Part shown: piece after piece, positions 15,737-25,522 of the stretch
How the letters are laid out: each line of letters opens with the position of its first letter
How positions within the stretch are numbered: the first letter of the stretch is position 1
Assembly (NCBI GenBank): GCA_022823235.1
Contig: JAJDXO010000016.1
Coordinates: 21,202-85,201 of the forward strand
DNA: 64,000 nt
Direction: 5' to 3'
DNA from: Rhodospirillales bacterium
GTDB lineage: Bacteria; Pseudomonadota; Alphaproteobacteria; Rhodospirillales; UBA2165
Made by a program: the position numbers and the translations under genes
Notes under the pieces: generated by a model
The model's input: only the letters and a program-made list of their open reading frames with translations
What the model was told of the DNA's origin: nothing
Database searches by the model: none

Positions 15737-16822
15737 TTACTCCTTGTCCCAATGGCGCAGGATCGGCTGCTGGGCAGCCCGCATGGCGTCCATGTAGGCA
15801 GCCAGCACCTTGGTGCCCGGCAGGCCTTTCTTGTCCTGCGCGGCGGCCCAGTCCTTGGCCACGTTCGGCATGGCCTTGGCCCACTTGTCCCGCTCGGTGG
15901 CGCTCATGACGTGAACCTTGCCGCCGTTGGCCTGGTAGGCCTTGTAGCTGGCTTCGGCCACATCGAGGGCTCTCTGGGAGGTATGGTCACGGTAGGCGAT
16001 CGAGGCCTCCGCGATGGCCTTGCGGACGGAAGCGTGAAGTCCGTCCCACGCCTTCTTGTTCATGGTCACGACCTTGGAGTTCGCCGTACCCATGTCGCCT
16101 TTGAGCATATAGGGCGCGACCTCGTACATTTTCCGGCCGACGACCGCTTCGGGCCACAGCATGATGGTGTCCAGCACGCCGGTCTTCAGCTTGTTGTAGT
16201 ATCCCACGAGGCTGCCGGGGACCGTGGCCGCGCCGAAGCCCTCGACCCAGCGGGCGTTCAAACCGGCAACGCCGATCTTGTCACCCTTGAAATCCGCAGT
16301 GGTCTTGATCGGGTGCTTGGAGAACATCTGATAGGTGTCGAGCACCGCGACGCTGGTCAGGTAGACCTGATTGAACTTGGCAAACGCGGACTTGAACTCC
16401 GGAAACTTCTCGGCCAGGCCGTCGATGGTCCTGGAGAGGAGCCGGGGGTCGGTGGTCACGAACGGACTCGCATAAGCCACCATCTGGAGCGGAACCTTGT
16501 CCTGGTGAAACACGGTGGTCACCACGCCGATGTCACCCAGGCCCTTCTGCATGCCGCCCATGACGCCACGCGGCTTGACGATCTGACCGCCCCAAGCCTG
16601 GTTCCAGGTGATCTTGTACTTGCCGTCCTTGGCCAGCCGCTTGTCGACCTCGGGGATCATGAAGTTGGCAAATTCCTTCACCCACATGGACTTGAGCGAA
16701 TAGCCGTCGATGGCCGTCATTTTGATCGTCTCGGCGGCCTTCGCCTGCCCGGCGGAAAATCCCGCAACCAACGCGCCGGCGGCGACGAGGGCGGTGGAAA
16801 TTTTCAATGCATTGAATTTCAT
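15737..16822 (-). CDS. dctP: TRAP transporter substrate-binding protein (DctP family)
   Basis: The 361-residue periplasmic protein starts with a signal peptide (MKFNALKISTALVAAGALVAGFSAGQAKAAE). It has DctP landmarks: MQKGLGDIGVV near 100, the ligand-carboxylate Arg region (KGDKIGVAGLNARWVEGFGAATVPGSL) near 185, and YNKLKTGVLDTIMLWP near 213. It captures the substrate for DctQM. It heads the operon dctP-dctQ-dctM-iclR. AGGAAGG precedes the ATG. It is a paralogue of the second DctP at 48.7 kb; both end in the pattern RxWDK. Confidence 0.94.
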   Translation of the reverse strand: MKFNALKISTALVAAGALVAGFSAGQAKAAETIKMTAIDGYSLKSMWVKEFANFMIPEVDKRLAKDGKYKITWNQAWGGQIVKPRGVMGGMQKGLGDIGVVTTVFHQDKVPLQMVAYASPFVTTDPRLLSRTIDGLAEKFPEFKSAFAKFNQVYLTSVAVLDTYQMFSKHPIKTTADFKGDKIGVAGLNARWVEGFGAATVPGSLVGYYNKLKTGVLDTIMLWPEAVVGRKMYEVAPYMLKGDMGTANSKVVTMNKKAWDGLHASVRKAIAEASIAYRDHTSQRALDVAEASYKAYQANGGKVHVMSATERDKWAKAMPNVAKDWAAAQDKKGLPGTKVLAAYMDAMRAAQQPILRHWDKE

Positions 16823-16862
16823 TTTTTCCTTCCTGTGTCGTTCACAAATTTCTGAAAAACTG

Positions 16863-16877
16863 TATCGCGATGCGATA
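16863..16877. promoter_or_regulatory. candidate operator of the dctPQM-iclR operon
   Basis: TATCGC-GAT-GCGATA is a perfect 6-bp inverted repeat with a 3-base spacer, about 40-55 bases upstream of the dctP start. A further CGTATCGG follows. Size and position fit an IclR-type regulator site; the assignment to the iclR of this operon is inference. Confidence 0.45.
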
Positions 16878-16961
16878 ATAGCGTATCGGCGGGCCGACCT
16901 TAGGTCAGACGATTATCCGGTGTCAATCGGCGATCTTCGCGCAATCCATTGCAGGCGCAAT

Positions 16962-16989
16962 AAAAAAACGGGCGGCGATCACCAGCCCG
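16962..16989 (-). terminator. intrinsic terminator after clpA
   Basis: Read on the minus strand, CGGGC and GCCCG form a 5-bp stem followed by seven T (16962-16968 read as A on the plus strand). It lies about 30 bases after the clpA stop, where a clpSA terminator is expected. The stem is short. Confidence 0.5.
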
Positions 16990-17016
16990 CCTTCTTGGCT
17001 CGAAATTGCAGGAAAA

Positions 17017-19398
17017 TTACTCGACCAAGGCCGGGGTCTTGGACTTTCCGGAACCGCCGGGGCCCTTCTTCGGCCCGTCATCCGGCCCGTCATCCCTGCC
17101 CTTGTCCCTGCCGCCGCTTTTTCCGGGCGAGCCCTTGGGCAGCGCGATCTTCGGGAAGTCGAACGCGACCTTGCCGTCCTTGATCGTGGCGAGGACCGAA
17201 CCGCCCTTCGACAGCTTGCCGAACAGCAGTTCTTCGGCGAGCGGCTTCTTGACGTGTTCCTGGATGACCCGTGCGAGAGGCCGCGCACCGAACCGCTTGT
17301 CGTAGCCCTTCTTGGCCAGCCACCCGCGGGCGGTCTCGTCCAGTTCGATGGTCACGTCGCGGTCGCTCAACTGGGCTTCCAATTCCATGATGAACTTGTC
17401 GACCACACGGCTCATGATCTCCGGCGTCAGGTTGTCGAAGGCAATGGTTGCATCCAGCCGGTTGCGGAACTCCGGCGTGAACATCCGCTCGATCGCCTCT
17501 TGGTCGTCTCCGGTGCGTTCTTCCCGCTCGAAACCGATGGCCTGCTTGGCGAGTTCGCTGGCTCCGGCATTGGTGGTCATGATCACGATGACGTTGCGGA
17601 AATCGACGCCCTTGCCGTTGTGGTCGGTCAGCTTTCCGTGATCCATCACCTGCAGCAGAATATTGAACAGGTCGGGGTGGGCCTTCTCGATCTCGTCCAG
17701 CAAGAGGACGCAATGGGGATGTTGATCGACGGCATCGGTCAGCAGGCCGCCCTGATCGAAGCCCACATATCCCGGAGGCGCGCCGATCAGTCGTGAGACC
17801 GTGTGCCGCTCCATGTACTCGGACATATCGAAGCGGGTGAGTTCGATGCCGAGGCTGCGGGCCAGCTGCCGGGCGACCTCGGTCTTGCCGACGCCGGTGG
17901 GGCCGGAGAACAGGTAGCTGCCGATGGGTTTTTCGGGCTCGCGCAGGCCCGCCCGCGCCAACTTAATGGCGCCGGCCAGCGCATCGATGGCCTTGTCCTG
18001 ACCGAAGACCATGGTCTTGAGGTCTCGCTCCAGATTGCCGAGCGACTTCTTGTCGTCCCGCGACACGGTTTTCGGAGGGATACGCGCGATCTTGGCGACC
18101 ACTGCTTCGACGTCCTTCACCGAGATGGTCTTCCGGCGTTTGTTCTCGGGGACCAGCATGCGCGATGCGCCAACCTCGTCCAGCACGTCAATCGCCTTGT
18201 CGGGCAGCTTGCGGTCGTGGATGTATCGCGCCGCGAGTTGAACCGCCTGACGGATGGCTTCGGAGGTATAGCGAACCTGATGGTGCTCCTCGTAATAGGG
18301 TTTCAGGCCGCGCAGGATCTTGACCGCATCCTCGACCGAGGGCTCGGTGATATCGATCTTCTGGAACCGGCGGACCAGCGCCCGGTCCTTCTCGAAGTAG
18401 CCGCGATATTCCTTGTAGGTGGTCGACCCGATGCACCGGAGCGCGCCGCTCTGCAGCGACGGCTTCAGCAAGTTCGAGGCATCCATCGAACCGCCGGAGG
18501 TCGCGCCCGCGCCGATGACCGTGTGAATCTCGTCGATGAACAGGATGCTCTTTTCGACGTTCTCCAACTCGGTCAGCACCGCCTTGATGCGCTCCTCGAA
18601 GTCGCCCCGGTAGCGGGTGCCGGCCAGCAGGGAACCCATATCAAGGCAATAGATCGTGCTGCCGAACAGTACCTCGGGCACGCTCTCCTCGACGATCCGC
18701 TTGGCCAGGCCCTCGGCGATGGCCGTCTTGCCCACGCCCGGATCACCCACATAGAGCGGATTGTTCTTGGTCCGGCGGCACAGGACCTGGATGGTCCGCT
18801 CGATCTCGGCTTCGCGGCCGATCAGCGGGTCGATCTTGCCGTCGACGGCCTTCTGGTTGAGGTTCACGCAATAGCTCTCGAGGGCCTCGTGGCCCTTGCG
18901 CACCACTTTCTCCTCGGTGGCTTCCTCCTCGGTGCCGTCCACCGACTGGGAGCTCGAAAAGCCCGGCACCTTGGCGATGCCGTGGCTGATGTAGTTCACC
19001 GCGTCCAGCCGGGTCATGTCATGCAGCTGAAGGAAATACACCGCATGGGCCTCGCGCTCGGAGAAGATCGCCACCAGCACGTTCGCCCCGGTGACCTCCT
19101 CACGGCCCGAAGACTGCACATGAATCGCGGCCCGCTGGACCACCCGCTGGAAGCTGGCAGTCGGCTTGGGCTCCGACAGCTTGCTGGTGGTCAGATCGGT
19201 CAACTCTTCATCGATGAAGTCCGTCAGGTCCTTGCGCAGTTGCTCGATCTCAACGCCGCAGGCGCGGAGAACGGCGACGCTGTCCTGGTCTTCCGTCAAT
19301 GCCAGCAGCAAGTGCTCGAGCGTCGCATATTCGTGGTTACGCTCGGTGGCGAGTCCCAGCGCCCGGTGCAGACTTTGTTCCAAATTGCGAGAGAGCAT
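17017..19398 (-). CDS. clpA: ATP-dependent Clp protease, ATP-binding subunit ClpA
   Basis: The 793-residue AAA+ unfoldase feeds substrates to ClpP. The Clp N-domain repeats are at the start ([26 protein letters not shown]). The first AAA module has Walker A GDPGVGKT near residue 217 and Walker B ILFIDEIH near 290; the second has GPTGVGKT near 500 and [13 protein letters not shown] near 565. IGFERE near 645 sits where the ClpP-docking loop is expected. An odd C-terminal tail rich in Lys, Gly and Asp ([20 protein letters not shown]) extends the usual end. It lies 29 bases after clpS in one operon. With aat at 3 kb, all proteins of the Leu/Phe N-degron pathway except ClpP are in this window. Confidence 0.97.
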   Translation of the reverse strand: MLSRNLEQSLHRALGLATERNHEYATLEHLLLALTEDQDSVAVLRACGVEIEQLRKDLTDFIDEELTDLTTSKLSEPKPTASFQRVVQRAAIHVQSSGREEVTGANVLVAIFSEREAHAVYFLQLHDMTRLDAVNYISHGIAKVPGFSSSQSVDGTEEEATEEKVVRKGHEALESYCVNLNQKAVDGKIDPLIGREAEIERTIQVLCRRTKNNPLYVGDPGVGKTAIAEGLAKRIVEESVPEVLFGSTIYCLDMGSLLAGTRYRGDFEERIKAVLTELENVEKSILFIDEIHTVIGAGATSGGSMDASNLLKPSLQSGALRCIGSTTYKEYRGYFEKDRALVRRFQKIDITEPSVEDAVKILRGLKPYYEEHHQVRYTSEAIRQAVQLAARYIHDRKLPDKAIDVLDEVGASRMLVPENKRRKTISVKDVEAVVAKIARIPPKTVSRDDKKSLGNLERDLKTMVFGQDKAIDALAGAIKLARAGLREPEKPIGSYLFSGPTGVGKTEVARQLARSLGIELTRFDMSEYMERHTVSRLIGAPPGYVGFDQGGLLTDAVDQHPHCVLLLDEIEKAHPDLFNILLQVMDHGKLTDHNGKGVDFRNVIVIMTTNAGASELAKQAIGFEREERTGDDQEAIERMFTPEFRNRLDATIAFDNLTPEIMSRVVDKFIMELEAQLSDRDVTIELDETARGWLAKKGYDKRFGARPLARVIQEHVKKPLAEELLFGKLSKGGSVLATIKDGKVAFDFPKIALPKGSPGKSGGRDKGRDDGPDDGPKKGPGGSGKSKTPALVE

Positions 19399-19427
19399 GA
19401 CCCATGCGGCCTTTGTTGTTTAACTTG

Positions 19428-19760
19428 CTATTCCTTTTCGATCGTGCACTGCAGCGGATGCTGATGCTGCTGCGCAAGATCCATGGTTTGATTCACTTTC
19501 GTCTCGGCGACTTCGTACGTGAAGACTCCGCAAACACCGACACCCTTCTGGTGGACGTGCAGCATGATCCGCGTTGCCTCCTCGTGGCTCTTGCTGAAAA
19601 AAGATTCCAGCACGTGAACGACGAATTCCATCGGCGTGTAGTCGTCGTTCAGCATCAAGACCTTGTACATGGACGGCTTCTTGGTCTTGGTCCGGCTTTT
19701 TAGAGCGACCCCGTGTTCAAGATCGTCGTCGCCGTTTCGTCCGTCGTCGTCGCGTTTCAT
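19428..19760 (-). CDS. clpS: ClpS adaptor of ClpA
   Basis: The 110-residue adaptor delivers N-degron proteins to ClpA. The core [25 protein letters not shown] and [28 protein letters not shown] are typical, with the Asn-Asp pair of [12 protein letters not shown] in the N-degron pocket. The N terminus is charged ([17 protein letters not shown]). A longer frame begins at 19871, but the ATG at 19760 gives the usual length. It is transcribed with clpA. Confidence 0.95.
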   Translation of the reverse strand: MKRDDDGRNGDDDLEHGVALKSRTKTKKPSMYKVLMLNDDYTPMEFVVHVLESFFSKSHEEATRIMLHVHQKGVGVCGVFTYEVAETKVNQTMDLAQQHQHPLQCTIEKE

Positions 19761-19871
19761 CGTTTCTTGGTTGGTCTCAATGCGTCTCGTCCGCGTCAGG
19801 AATCTGCCAGTCTGCGCCCGTGGCCATGGGCACCGAACCCCGAATATATGCCGTCCGGGCCGGACGTGCAA

Positions 19872-20129
19872 AATTCCATTCCGGGAATACCGCTAATTTT
19901 ATACCGCCGGTTCGTCGTTAACACTTTCTTTAAGCCCATTTGGAACAGTCCAGTCGGGGTCGTCGGATACCCGGCCGGTGCCGGAATCAATGGCGGCCGC
20001 CCGCCGCGAGCGGCTTCAGGGACCAACCTAAGGGCGGATGGACAGGTCTTGGAACATGCCGTACCTTCGGTCTTTGGGGGTAGAGAGTTCGAGCAGGCAA
20101 CGGCGCCTCAGGGGGGCGTACGGAGGCTC
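19872..20129. other. intergenic region between clpS and the carboxypeptidase gene
   Basis: The 5' regions of the divergent clpS and D-Ala-D-Ala carboxypeptidase genes meet here. On the minus strand TATAAAAT (19896-19903) could be a -10 element for clpSA, but no -35 at good spacing was found. No further feature was recognised. Confidence 0.35.
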
Positions 20130-21350
20130 ATGGTGATTGACCGCATATTCTCTTGTTTCCGCCTCGCTGCATTCGCGGCCGGTTTGGCCGTCGCCACGCT
20201 CCTTTTGTTTCCCCATTCCGCCTCGGCGAAGTATGCGTCTATCGTCCTCGACGCGGATACCGGTGAGGTCTATCACTCGGTAAACGCCCAGACCCGGAAC
20301 TTCCCGGCCTCGCTGACCAAGCTGATGACGCTCTATCTGCTGTTCGAGGCCGTGGAGAACGGTAAACTCAGCATGAATTCCCGGATGAGGGTTTCCCGGC
20401 GGGCCGCGGCGCAGCCGGCCTCCAAGCTGGGCCTGCGCGCCGGCGACACCATCAAGGTCGAGACCGCCGTTCTGGCGCTGATCATCAAGTCGGCCAATGA
20501 TGTCGCCACGGTGGTCGCCGAGACCCTGGGCGGAACCGAGCGCAAATTCGCCATGCTGATGACGGCCAAGGCCCGCGAACTCGGGATGAGCCGCACCACC
20601 TTCCGCAATGCCTCCGGCCTGCCCCATCGCGGTCAACTGTCCACGGCCCGCGACATGTCCACGCTGGCTCGCGCCGTCCAGGCGCACTTTCCGAAGTACT
20701 ACGGCATGTTTGGCCGCAAGGCCTTCGCTTTCGGCGGCCGCACCTACCGGACCCACAACAAGCTGCTGAAAACCTACCACGGCGCCGACGGCCTCAAGAC
20801 CGGGTATATCCGTGCTTCCGGCTACAACGTGATCACCTCCGCGGAACGGTCCGGCCAACGGCTCATCGGCGTGGTGTTCGGCGGCAATTCCGCGCGCTCC
20901 CGGAACCGCCACATGGCCAGCCTGCTGGACCGGGCGTTCGACAAGAAGCGGCGGGAAGCCCTGGCCTCGAACGGCGTGGTGCCGGGCCGCAAGCCGAGCC
21001 ACCGGCTGCCGGGCGCAACCACCAATCAAAAGGTGTTGACCTCTTCCGGGAACGTCTGGGGCATTCAAGTGGGCGCCTTCTACTCTCGCCGCCCAGCCCT
21101 TGCCGCCGCCCGCAAAGCCGCGCAAACGCTGGGCGCCATAGCCGAGGGCGGGCAGATCACCTTGATGCCGCTGCACAGGAGCAAGCGGCGAATTCTTTAC
21201 CGGTCGCGAATTCTGGGAATTGGCCGCACCGATGCTTATCGCGCCTGCCGGAAACTCACCCGTCATCGGCTCCCGTGCATGGAGGTGCGCCTGCCCGCCG
21301 GCGTGGCCTACGCGTCCACGGGGCCGGCATCGGAAGCGTCCCTGAACTAG
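20130..21350 (+). CDS. D-alanyl-D-alanine carboxypeptidase with SPOR domain
   Basis: A penicillin-binding protein of the DacA/PBP5 (peptidase S11) type that trims the last D-Ala from peptidoglycan stem peptides. It has a signal peptide (FRLAAFAAGLAVATLLLFPHSASA) and the three active-site motifs: S61-L-T-K64, S121-A-N123 and K223-T-G225. Residues about 305-390 form a SPOR domain (WGIQVGAFYSRRPALAAARKAA), which binds denuded glycan at the septum. The ATG at 20130 (or GTG at 20133) follows GGAGG; the frame is open far upstream without a signal peptide. The stop codon TAG is also the first bases of the MITE-like element, so insertion may have reset the C terminus. Confidence 0.92.
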   Translation: MVIDRIFSCFRLAAFAAGLAVATLLLFPHSASAKYASIVLDADTGEVYHSVNAQTRNFPASLTKLMTLYLLFEAVENGKLSMNSRMRVSRRAAAQPASKLGLRAGDTIKVETAVLALIIKSANDVATVVAETLGGTERKFAMLMTAKARELGMSRTTFRNASGLPHRGQLSTARDMSTLARAVQAHFPKYYGMFGRKAFAFGGRTYRTHNKLLKTYHGADGLKTGYIRASGYNVITSAERSGQRLIGVVFGGNSARSRNRHMASLLDRAFDKKRREALASNGVVPGRKPSHRLPGATTNQKVLTSSGNVWGIQVGAFYSRRPALAAARKAAQTLGAIAEGGQITLMPLHRSKRRILYRSRILGIGRTDAYRACRKLTRHRLPCMEVRLPAGVAYASTGPASEASLN

Positions 21351-21613
21351 AGCAGTATCCGGTCAGATTGAACCATTTGACCGGGATTAATTCGCGTCGT
21401 GGCCAGACGCGCCGCGAACGGCGATGCCGGCCCATCGGCGGAGCGGCGCAACGCCGCCACGGCGCGAAGGAACCCGGCCTCCGGTGGCGCTCCCCGGTCC
21501 CCCGGGTGCGTTGCGGGCCTCGTCCGATGCACACACATCGAACTTCGGCCCGCGCCTGCCCGGCTAACCGATGAGCGCCATCAAATTGATCCAATCTGGC
21601 CGGAAACTGCTCT
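21349..21613 (+). mobile_element. MITE-like element, copy A
   Basis: A 265-bp non-coding element bounded by imperfect terminal inverted repeats of about 32 bases: AGAGCAGTATCCGGTCAGAT at the left and, read inwards on the other strand, AGAGCAGTTTCCGGCCAGAT at the right. Both ends are flanked by TA (TAGAGCAG...CTGCTCTA), as in elements moved by IS630/Tc1-type transposases. The interior is nearly identical, in reverse orientation, to copy B at 32257-32531 and to copy C at 63824. There is no transposase gene in it. Confidence 0.85.
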
Positions 21614-21626
21614 AAGCCGAAGCCGA

Positions 21627-23030
21627 TCAGATAAAGCCGTTGGGCGGCTCGATCCCGCTGGCTTCGAGCTGCTCGGCGACCGCCGACTTGAGCCGGGCAA
21701 GCGCCTGTGAATCGGCCGCTTCGCACCGGGCCACCAATACCGCCTGGGTATTGGATGCCCTGAGCAGCCACCATCCGTCGCTGGTTTCGACACGGACACC
21801 GTCAATGTCGCGCACCGTGATGCCGCGGCGTCCCTTGAGCCGCGCCTTGACCTCGTCGATCACGTCGAACTTCCTGTTGTCGGCGCACTCGAATCGCAGT
21901 TCCGGCGTGTTGACCATCTGCGGCAGGGAGTCCCGCACGTCCGCGAGCCGCTGATTGGCGGCGGCGAGCACGCTCATTACCCGGACGGCGGCATACAGGG
22001 CGTCGTCATATCCGTAATGGCCGTCGGCGATGAAGATGTGACCGCTCATCTCGCCGGCCAGGGGCGCGCCGGTTTCGGCCATCTTGGTCTTGATCAGCGA
22101 GTGGCCGGCCTTCCACATCACGGGCTTGCCGCCGGCGCGTTCGATTTCGTCGAACAACACCTGGCTTGCCTTGACGTCGGCGATGATGGTGGCGCCCGGA
22201 TTGCGGCTCAGCACGTCACGCGCCAGCACCACCATGATCTGGTCGCCCCAGAGCGCCCTGCCCTCGGAGTCGACCAACCCGATCCGGTCCCCGTCGCCGT
22301 CGAAGGCGAACCCCAAATCGCAATGCTCCCTGGTCACCAGCTCCTTCAGCTGCTCGAGATTCTCCTCCACCGTCGGATCGGGGTGATGGGCGGGAAACGT
22401 GCCATCGATCTCCGTATTGATGGCGTAATGGGAGTGGGGCAGCCGCCTCAGCAGCTTCTTGAGAACGTCGCCGGCGGCGCCATTGCCTGCATCCCAGGCG
22501 ACCCGAAGCGGCACGCCCAGGCTGAACCCTTGGACAAGCTGATCGACATAAGCGTCCTCGACCTCGACCTCCTCGACCTCGCCGCTGCCCGATGAGAATT
22601 TTCCGGTACCTGCCCGTACGCCCAGCGCCTGAATGTCGGCGCCATGGAACGGCTTGTGACCGAGCACCATCTTGATGCCGTTATGGTCCGGCGGATTGTG
22701 GGAACCGGTGACCATCATGCCGGCATCCACGTCCAGATGGTAGGTGGCGAAGTACAGCATCGGCGTCGGGCCCCGGCCGATCAGGCGCACGTCGGCACCG
22801 GCGGCGGTCAGCCCCTCGGTGAGCGCGGCACACAATTCAGGGGAGCTGATCCGGCCGTCGTAACCGACCGCGACCACCGGATTTCCATCCCGGCCGGCGG
22901 TTTCACCCGCGATCGAGCCGAAGGTCCGTCCGATGACCCGAACGTCATCGGCGTCCAGGGTGTCGCCGACGATGCCGCGGATGTCGTATTCCCGGAGGAT
23001 CGTCGGGTCCAATTTTCGGCTGTCGGTCAT
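21627..23030 (-). CDS. phosphomannomutase/phosphoglucomutase
   Basis: The 467-residue protein is an alpha-D-phosphohexomutase. It has the N-terminal REYDIRGIVGDTL, the active-site phosphoserine loop TGSHNPPDHNG (S110), the metal loop DGDGDR near residue 240 (FAFDGDGDRIGLVD) and the sugar-binding GEMSGHIF near 325. It interconverts mannose or glucose 6- and 1-phosphates. The ATG at 23030 has GGGGG upstream; an ATG at 23051 would add seven residues. It follows ugd, with galU before that, so glucose 6-phosphate can be carried through glucose 1-phosphate and UDP-glucose to UDP-glucuronate. Confidence 0.94.
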   Translation of the reverse strand: MTDSRKLDPTILREYDIRGIVGDTLDADDVRVIGRTFGSIAGETAGRDGNPVVAVGYDGRISSPELCAALTEGLTAAGADVRLIGRGPTPMLYFATYHLDVDAGMMVTGSHNPPDHNGIKMVLGHKPFHGADIQALGVRAGTGKFSSGSGEVEEVEVEDAYVDQLVQGFSLGVPLRVAWDAGNGAAGDVLKKLLRRLPHSHYAINTEIDGTFPAHHPDPTVEENLEQLKELVTREHCDLGFAFDGDGDRIGLVDSEGRALWGDQIMVVLARDVLSRNPGATIIADVKASQVLFDEIERAGGKPVMWKAGHSLIKTKMAETGAPLAGEMSGHIFIADGHYGYDDALYAAVRVMSVLAAANQRLADVRDSLPQMVNTPELRFECADNRKFDVIDEVKARLKGRRGITVRDIDGVRVETSDGWWLLRASNTQAVLVARCEAADSQALARLKSAVAEQLEASGIEPPNGFI

Positions 23031-23051
23031 AGGGACCCCCTCGCGCGCCAT

Positions 23052-24380
23052 TTATTTTGCGGCGGACGGCGATGCTCCCGGCCGGCCAACACAACTGTAG
23101 TCAAACCCGGCGGCAACCATCTCATCCGGATTATAGATGTTTCTGTAGTCTACCATGCAAGGCTGCTTCATGAGCGATTTCACGCGTTCCAGATCCAGTG
23201 CCCGAAACTCGTTCCACTCGGTGACGATGGCGACCACGTCGGAGCCTTCGACGGCGTCGTAGGAGGTCTCGCACCAGGTCACCCCGTCGATGAGTTCCCG
23301 GGCTTCCTCCATTCCCCGGGGGTCGAAGACCCGGACCTCGGCGCCGGCTTCAATCAGTGCCGGCACGATGTCGAGGCTGGGCGAATCCCGCATGTCGTCG
23401 GTATTCGGTTTGAAGGTCAGCCCAAGGACCGAGACCGTCTTGCCGGTCAACGATCCCCCGCACGCCCGGATGACCTTGCCGGCCATGCGCCGCTTGCGAT
23501 CATCATTGACCGATACCACCGTATCGACAATCTTGACCGGGCTTCCGGCATCCTGGGCCGTCCGCACCAGGGCGAGAGTGTCCTTGGGGAAGCAGGACCC
23601 GCCGTACCCCGGCCCCGCATGAAGAAACTTGCGGCCGATCCGGCCATCGAGACCGATACCGCGAGCCACGTCCTGGACATCGGCGCCCACCGCCTCGCAC
23701 AGATCAGCCATCTCATTGATGAACGTGATCTTGGTCGCCAGGAAGGTATTGGCGGCGTACTTGATCAACTCCGCCGTCCGCCGCTGGGTGAAGATAATCG
23801 GGGTTTCGATCAGATACAGCGGCCGGTAGAGGCCCCGCATCACCTCATTGGCCCGCTCCGAGGTGGATCCGATCACCACCCGGTCCGGCCGCATGAAGTC
23901 GTTGATCGCCGAGCCTTCGCGCAGGAACTCGGGATTGGAAACCACGTCGAATTCGGCGTCGGGACGCGCCTGGCGGACGATGTTCTCGACCTCGTCCCCG
24001 GTGCCCACGGGCACCGTCGATTTGGTGACGATCACGGTGTACCCGTCCATGGCTTCGGCGATTTCGCGGGCCGCGTCGTAGACGTAGTGCAGGTCGGCGT
24101 GCCCGTCGCCACGGCGGCTCGGCGTGCCGACGGCGATGAATACCGCGTCGGCCCCCTGAACGCCGTCTTCAAGTCTGGTTGCAAAGGACAACCGTCCGGC
24201 CGCGACGCTCTTCTCCACGAGGGCGTCCAGTTCCGGCTCAAAGATCGGTATTTCACCGGCATTCAGCCGATCGATCTTGGCTTCGTCCTTGTCGACGCAA
24301 ACCACTTCCACGCCGAACTCGGAGAAACAGGCGCCGGAAACCAGACCAACATAGCCGGTACCGATCATGGCGATTTTCAT
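23052..24380 (-). CDS. ugd: UDP-glucose 6-dehydrogenase
   Basis: The 442-residue enzyme oxidises UDP-glucose to UDP-glucuronate with NAD+. The N-terminal Rossmann motif is GTGYVGLVSGACFSEFG, and the catalytic cysteine is C263 in YGGSCFPKDT. The C-terminal domain has GLTFKPNTDDMRDSPSLDIV near residue 322. The product feeds exopolysaccharide or lipopolysaccharide synthesis. It lies between galU (50 bases upstream) and the phosphohexomutase gene. Confidence 0.96.
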   Translation of the reverse strand: MKIAMIGTGYVGLVSGACFSEFGVEVVCVDKDEAKIDRLNAGEIPIFEPELDALVEKSVAAGRLSFATRLEDGVQGADAVFIAVGTPSRRGDGHADLHYVYDAAREIAEAMDGYTVIVTKSTVPVGTGDEVENIVRQARPDAEFDVVSNPEFLREGSAINDFMRPDRVVIGSTSERANEVMRGLYRPLYLIETPIIFTQRRTAELIKYAANTFLATKITFINEMADLCEAVGADVQDVARGIGLDGRIGRKFLHAGPGYGGSCFPKDTLALVRTAQDAGSPVKIVDTVVSVNDDRKRRMAGKVIRACGGSLTGKTVSVLGLTFKPNTDDMRDSPSLDIVPALIEAGAEVRVFDPRGMEEARELIDGVTWCETSYDAVEGSDVVAIVTEWNEFRALDLERVKSLMKQPCMVDYRNIYNPDEMVAAGFDYSCVGRPGASPSAAK

Positions 24381-24430
24381 GTGGGACTATCCTTCACGTT
24401 CAAGTGCGGCGCGAATTCAGGTTTCGCCTA

Positions 24431-25300
24431 TCATCCGTAGGCCGCGAGAATTTTCTTTACACGATCGGTCATATCATCCCGATCCAAACCGAACGCAATG
24501 TTGGCTTCAATGAAACCCAACCGGTTGCCGCAATCGAAACGGCGGCCCTCGAACCGGAGACCATGAAACGAGATGTCTCCGATGGTCCGCGCCATGGCGT
24601 CGGTCAGCTGGATTTCGCCCCCCGCCCCCTTCTCCTGCCGATCCAACTCCCTGAGGACCTGGGGTTGCAGGATGTAGCGCCCGATAATCGATAGGGTGGA
24701 CGGTGCGTCGGCCGGGTCCGGTTTCTCCACCAGGGCCCGGGCCCGCGCCAGCGTCCCGTCATCCTCCGCCACATCGAGAATACCGTAGCGGTCGGTATGC
24801 TCCGTCGGGACATCCTCCGCCGCCACGAGGTTGCCGCCGGTCCGCTCGTAGACATCGATCATCTGGGAGAGGCAACCGGGCTCCGCCAGGATGAGATCGT
24901 CGGCCAGCAGCACGGCAAACGGCTCGTCACCGATGAGATAGCGGGCACACCATACGGCATGCCCGAGCCCCAGGGGATGCTGCTGACGGGTATAGGCGAT
25001 GCGGCCGGCCTCGGGCATGACCTCGCGGATGGCGGCCAGCGCTTCGGTCTTTCCCTGCTGCTCGAGGGAGCGCTCCAGTTCGGAAGAGGCATCGAAGTGG
25101 TCCTCGATGGCGCTTTTGGCGCGGCCGGTGACGAAAATGAACTCCTCGATCCCCGCTGCCCGGGCCTCGTCGACCGCGTACTGGATCAGCGGCCGATCGA
25201 CCACCGGCAGCATTTCCTTGGGCATCGCCTTCGTTGCCGGCAGGAAGCGGGTCCCCTGGCCGGCCACCGGAAATACCGCTTTTCGAATTGGATTTGCCAT
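24431..25300 (-). CDS. galU: UTP-glucose-1-phosphate uridylyltransferase
   Basis: The 289-residue enzyme makes UDP-glucose from glucose 1-phosphate and UTP. The nucleotide-binding motif is KAVFPVAGQGTRFLPATKAMPKEMLPVVDRPLIQYAV near the start, with FAVLLADDLIL near residue 125 and the C-terminal ALRFEGRRFDCGNRLGFIEANI-like block. The frame is open to 26458, across the divergent amidohydrolase gene, but ATG 25300 (MANPIRKAVFPVAG) gives the family length and has a G-rich run just upstream. It heads the galU-ugd-phosphohexomutase operon. Confidence 0.96.
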   Translation of the reverse strand: MANPIRKAVFPVAGQGTRFLPATKAMPKEMLPVVDRPLIQYAVDEARAAGIEEFIFVTGRAKSAIEDHFDASSELERSLEQQGKTEALAAIREVMPEAGRIAYTRQQHPLGLGHAVWCARYLIGDEPFAVLLADDLILAEPGCLSQMIDVYERTGGNLVAAEDVPTEHTDRYGILDVAEDDGTLARARALVEKPDPADAPSTLSIIGRYILQPQVLRELDRQEKGAGGEIQLTDAMARTIGDISFHGLRFEGRRFDCGNRLGFIEANIAFGLDRDDMTDRVKKILAAYG

Positions 25301-25522
25301 GAACCCCCCAAAGAGAGGCCGGGGACCGGCCGGAATGGAAGCAACGCGCGGCGCGCGCTCCCCGGGTTGTGCCATAGGCATCTTCGCCGGGCAAGGACAC
25401 CGTTTGCCGCCGTCGGCCGCGTCCGGCCGCAAGTCGTACGGGACAAGATGGGGCCGGCAGGGTATTTTTCCTTGAGCCAGAACATAGCCACGACGGCTGA
25501 ACGCGCGGAAAGGATCAAAGCG

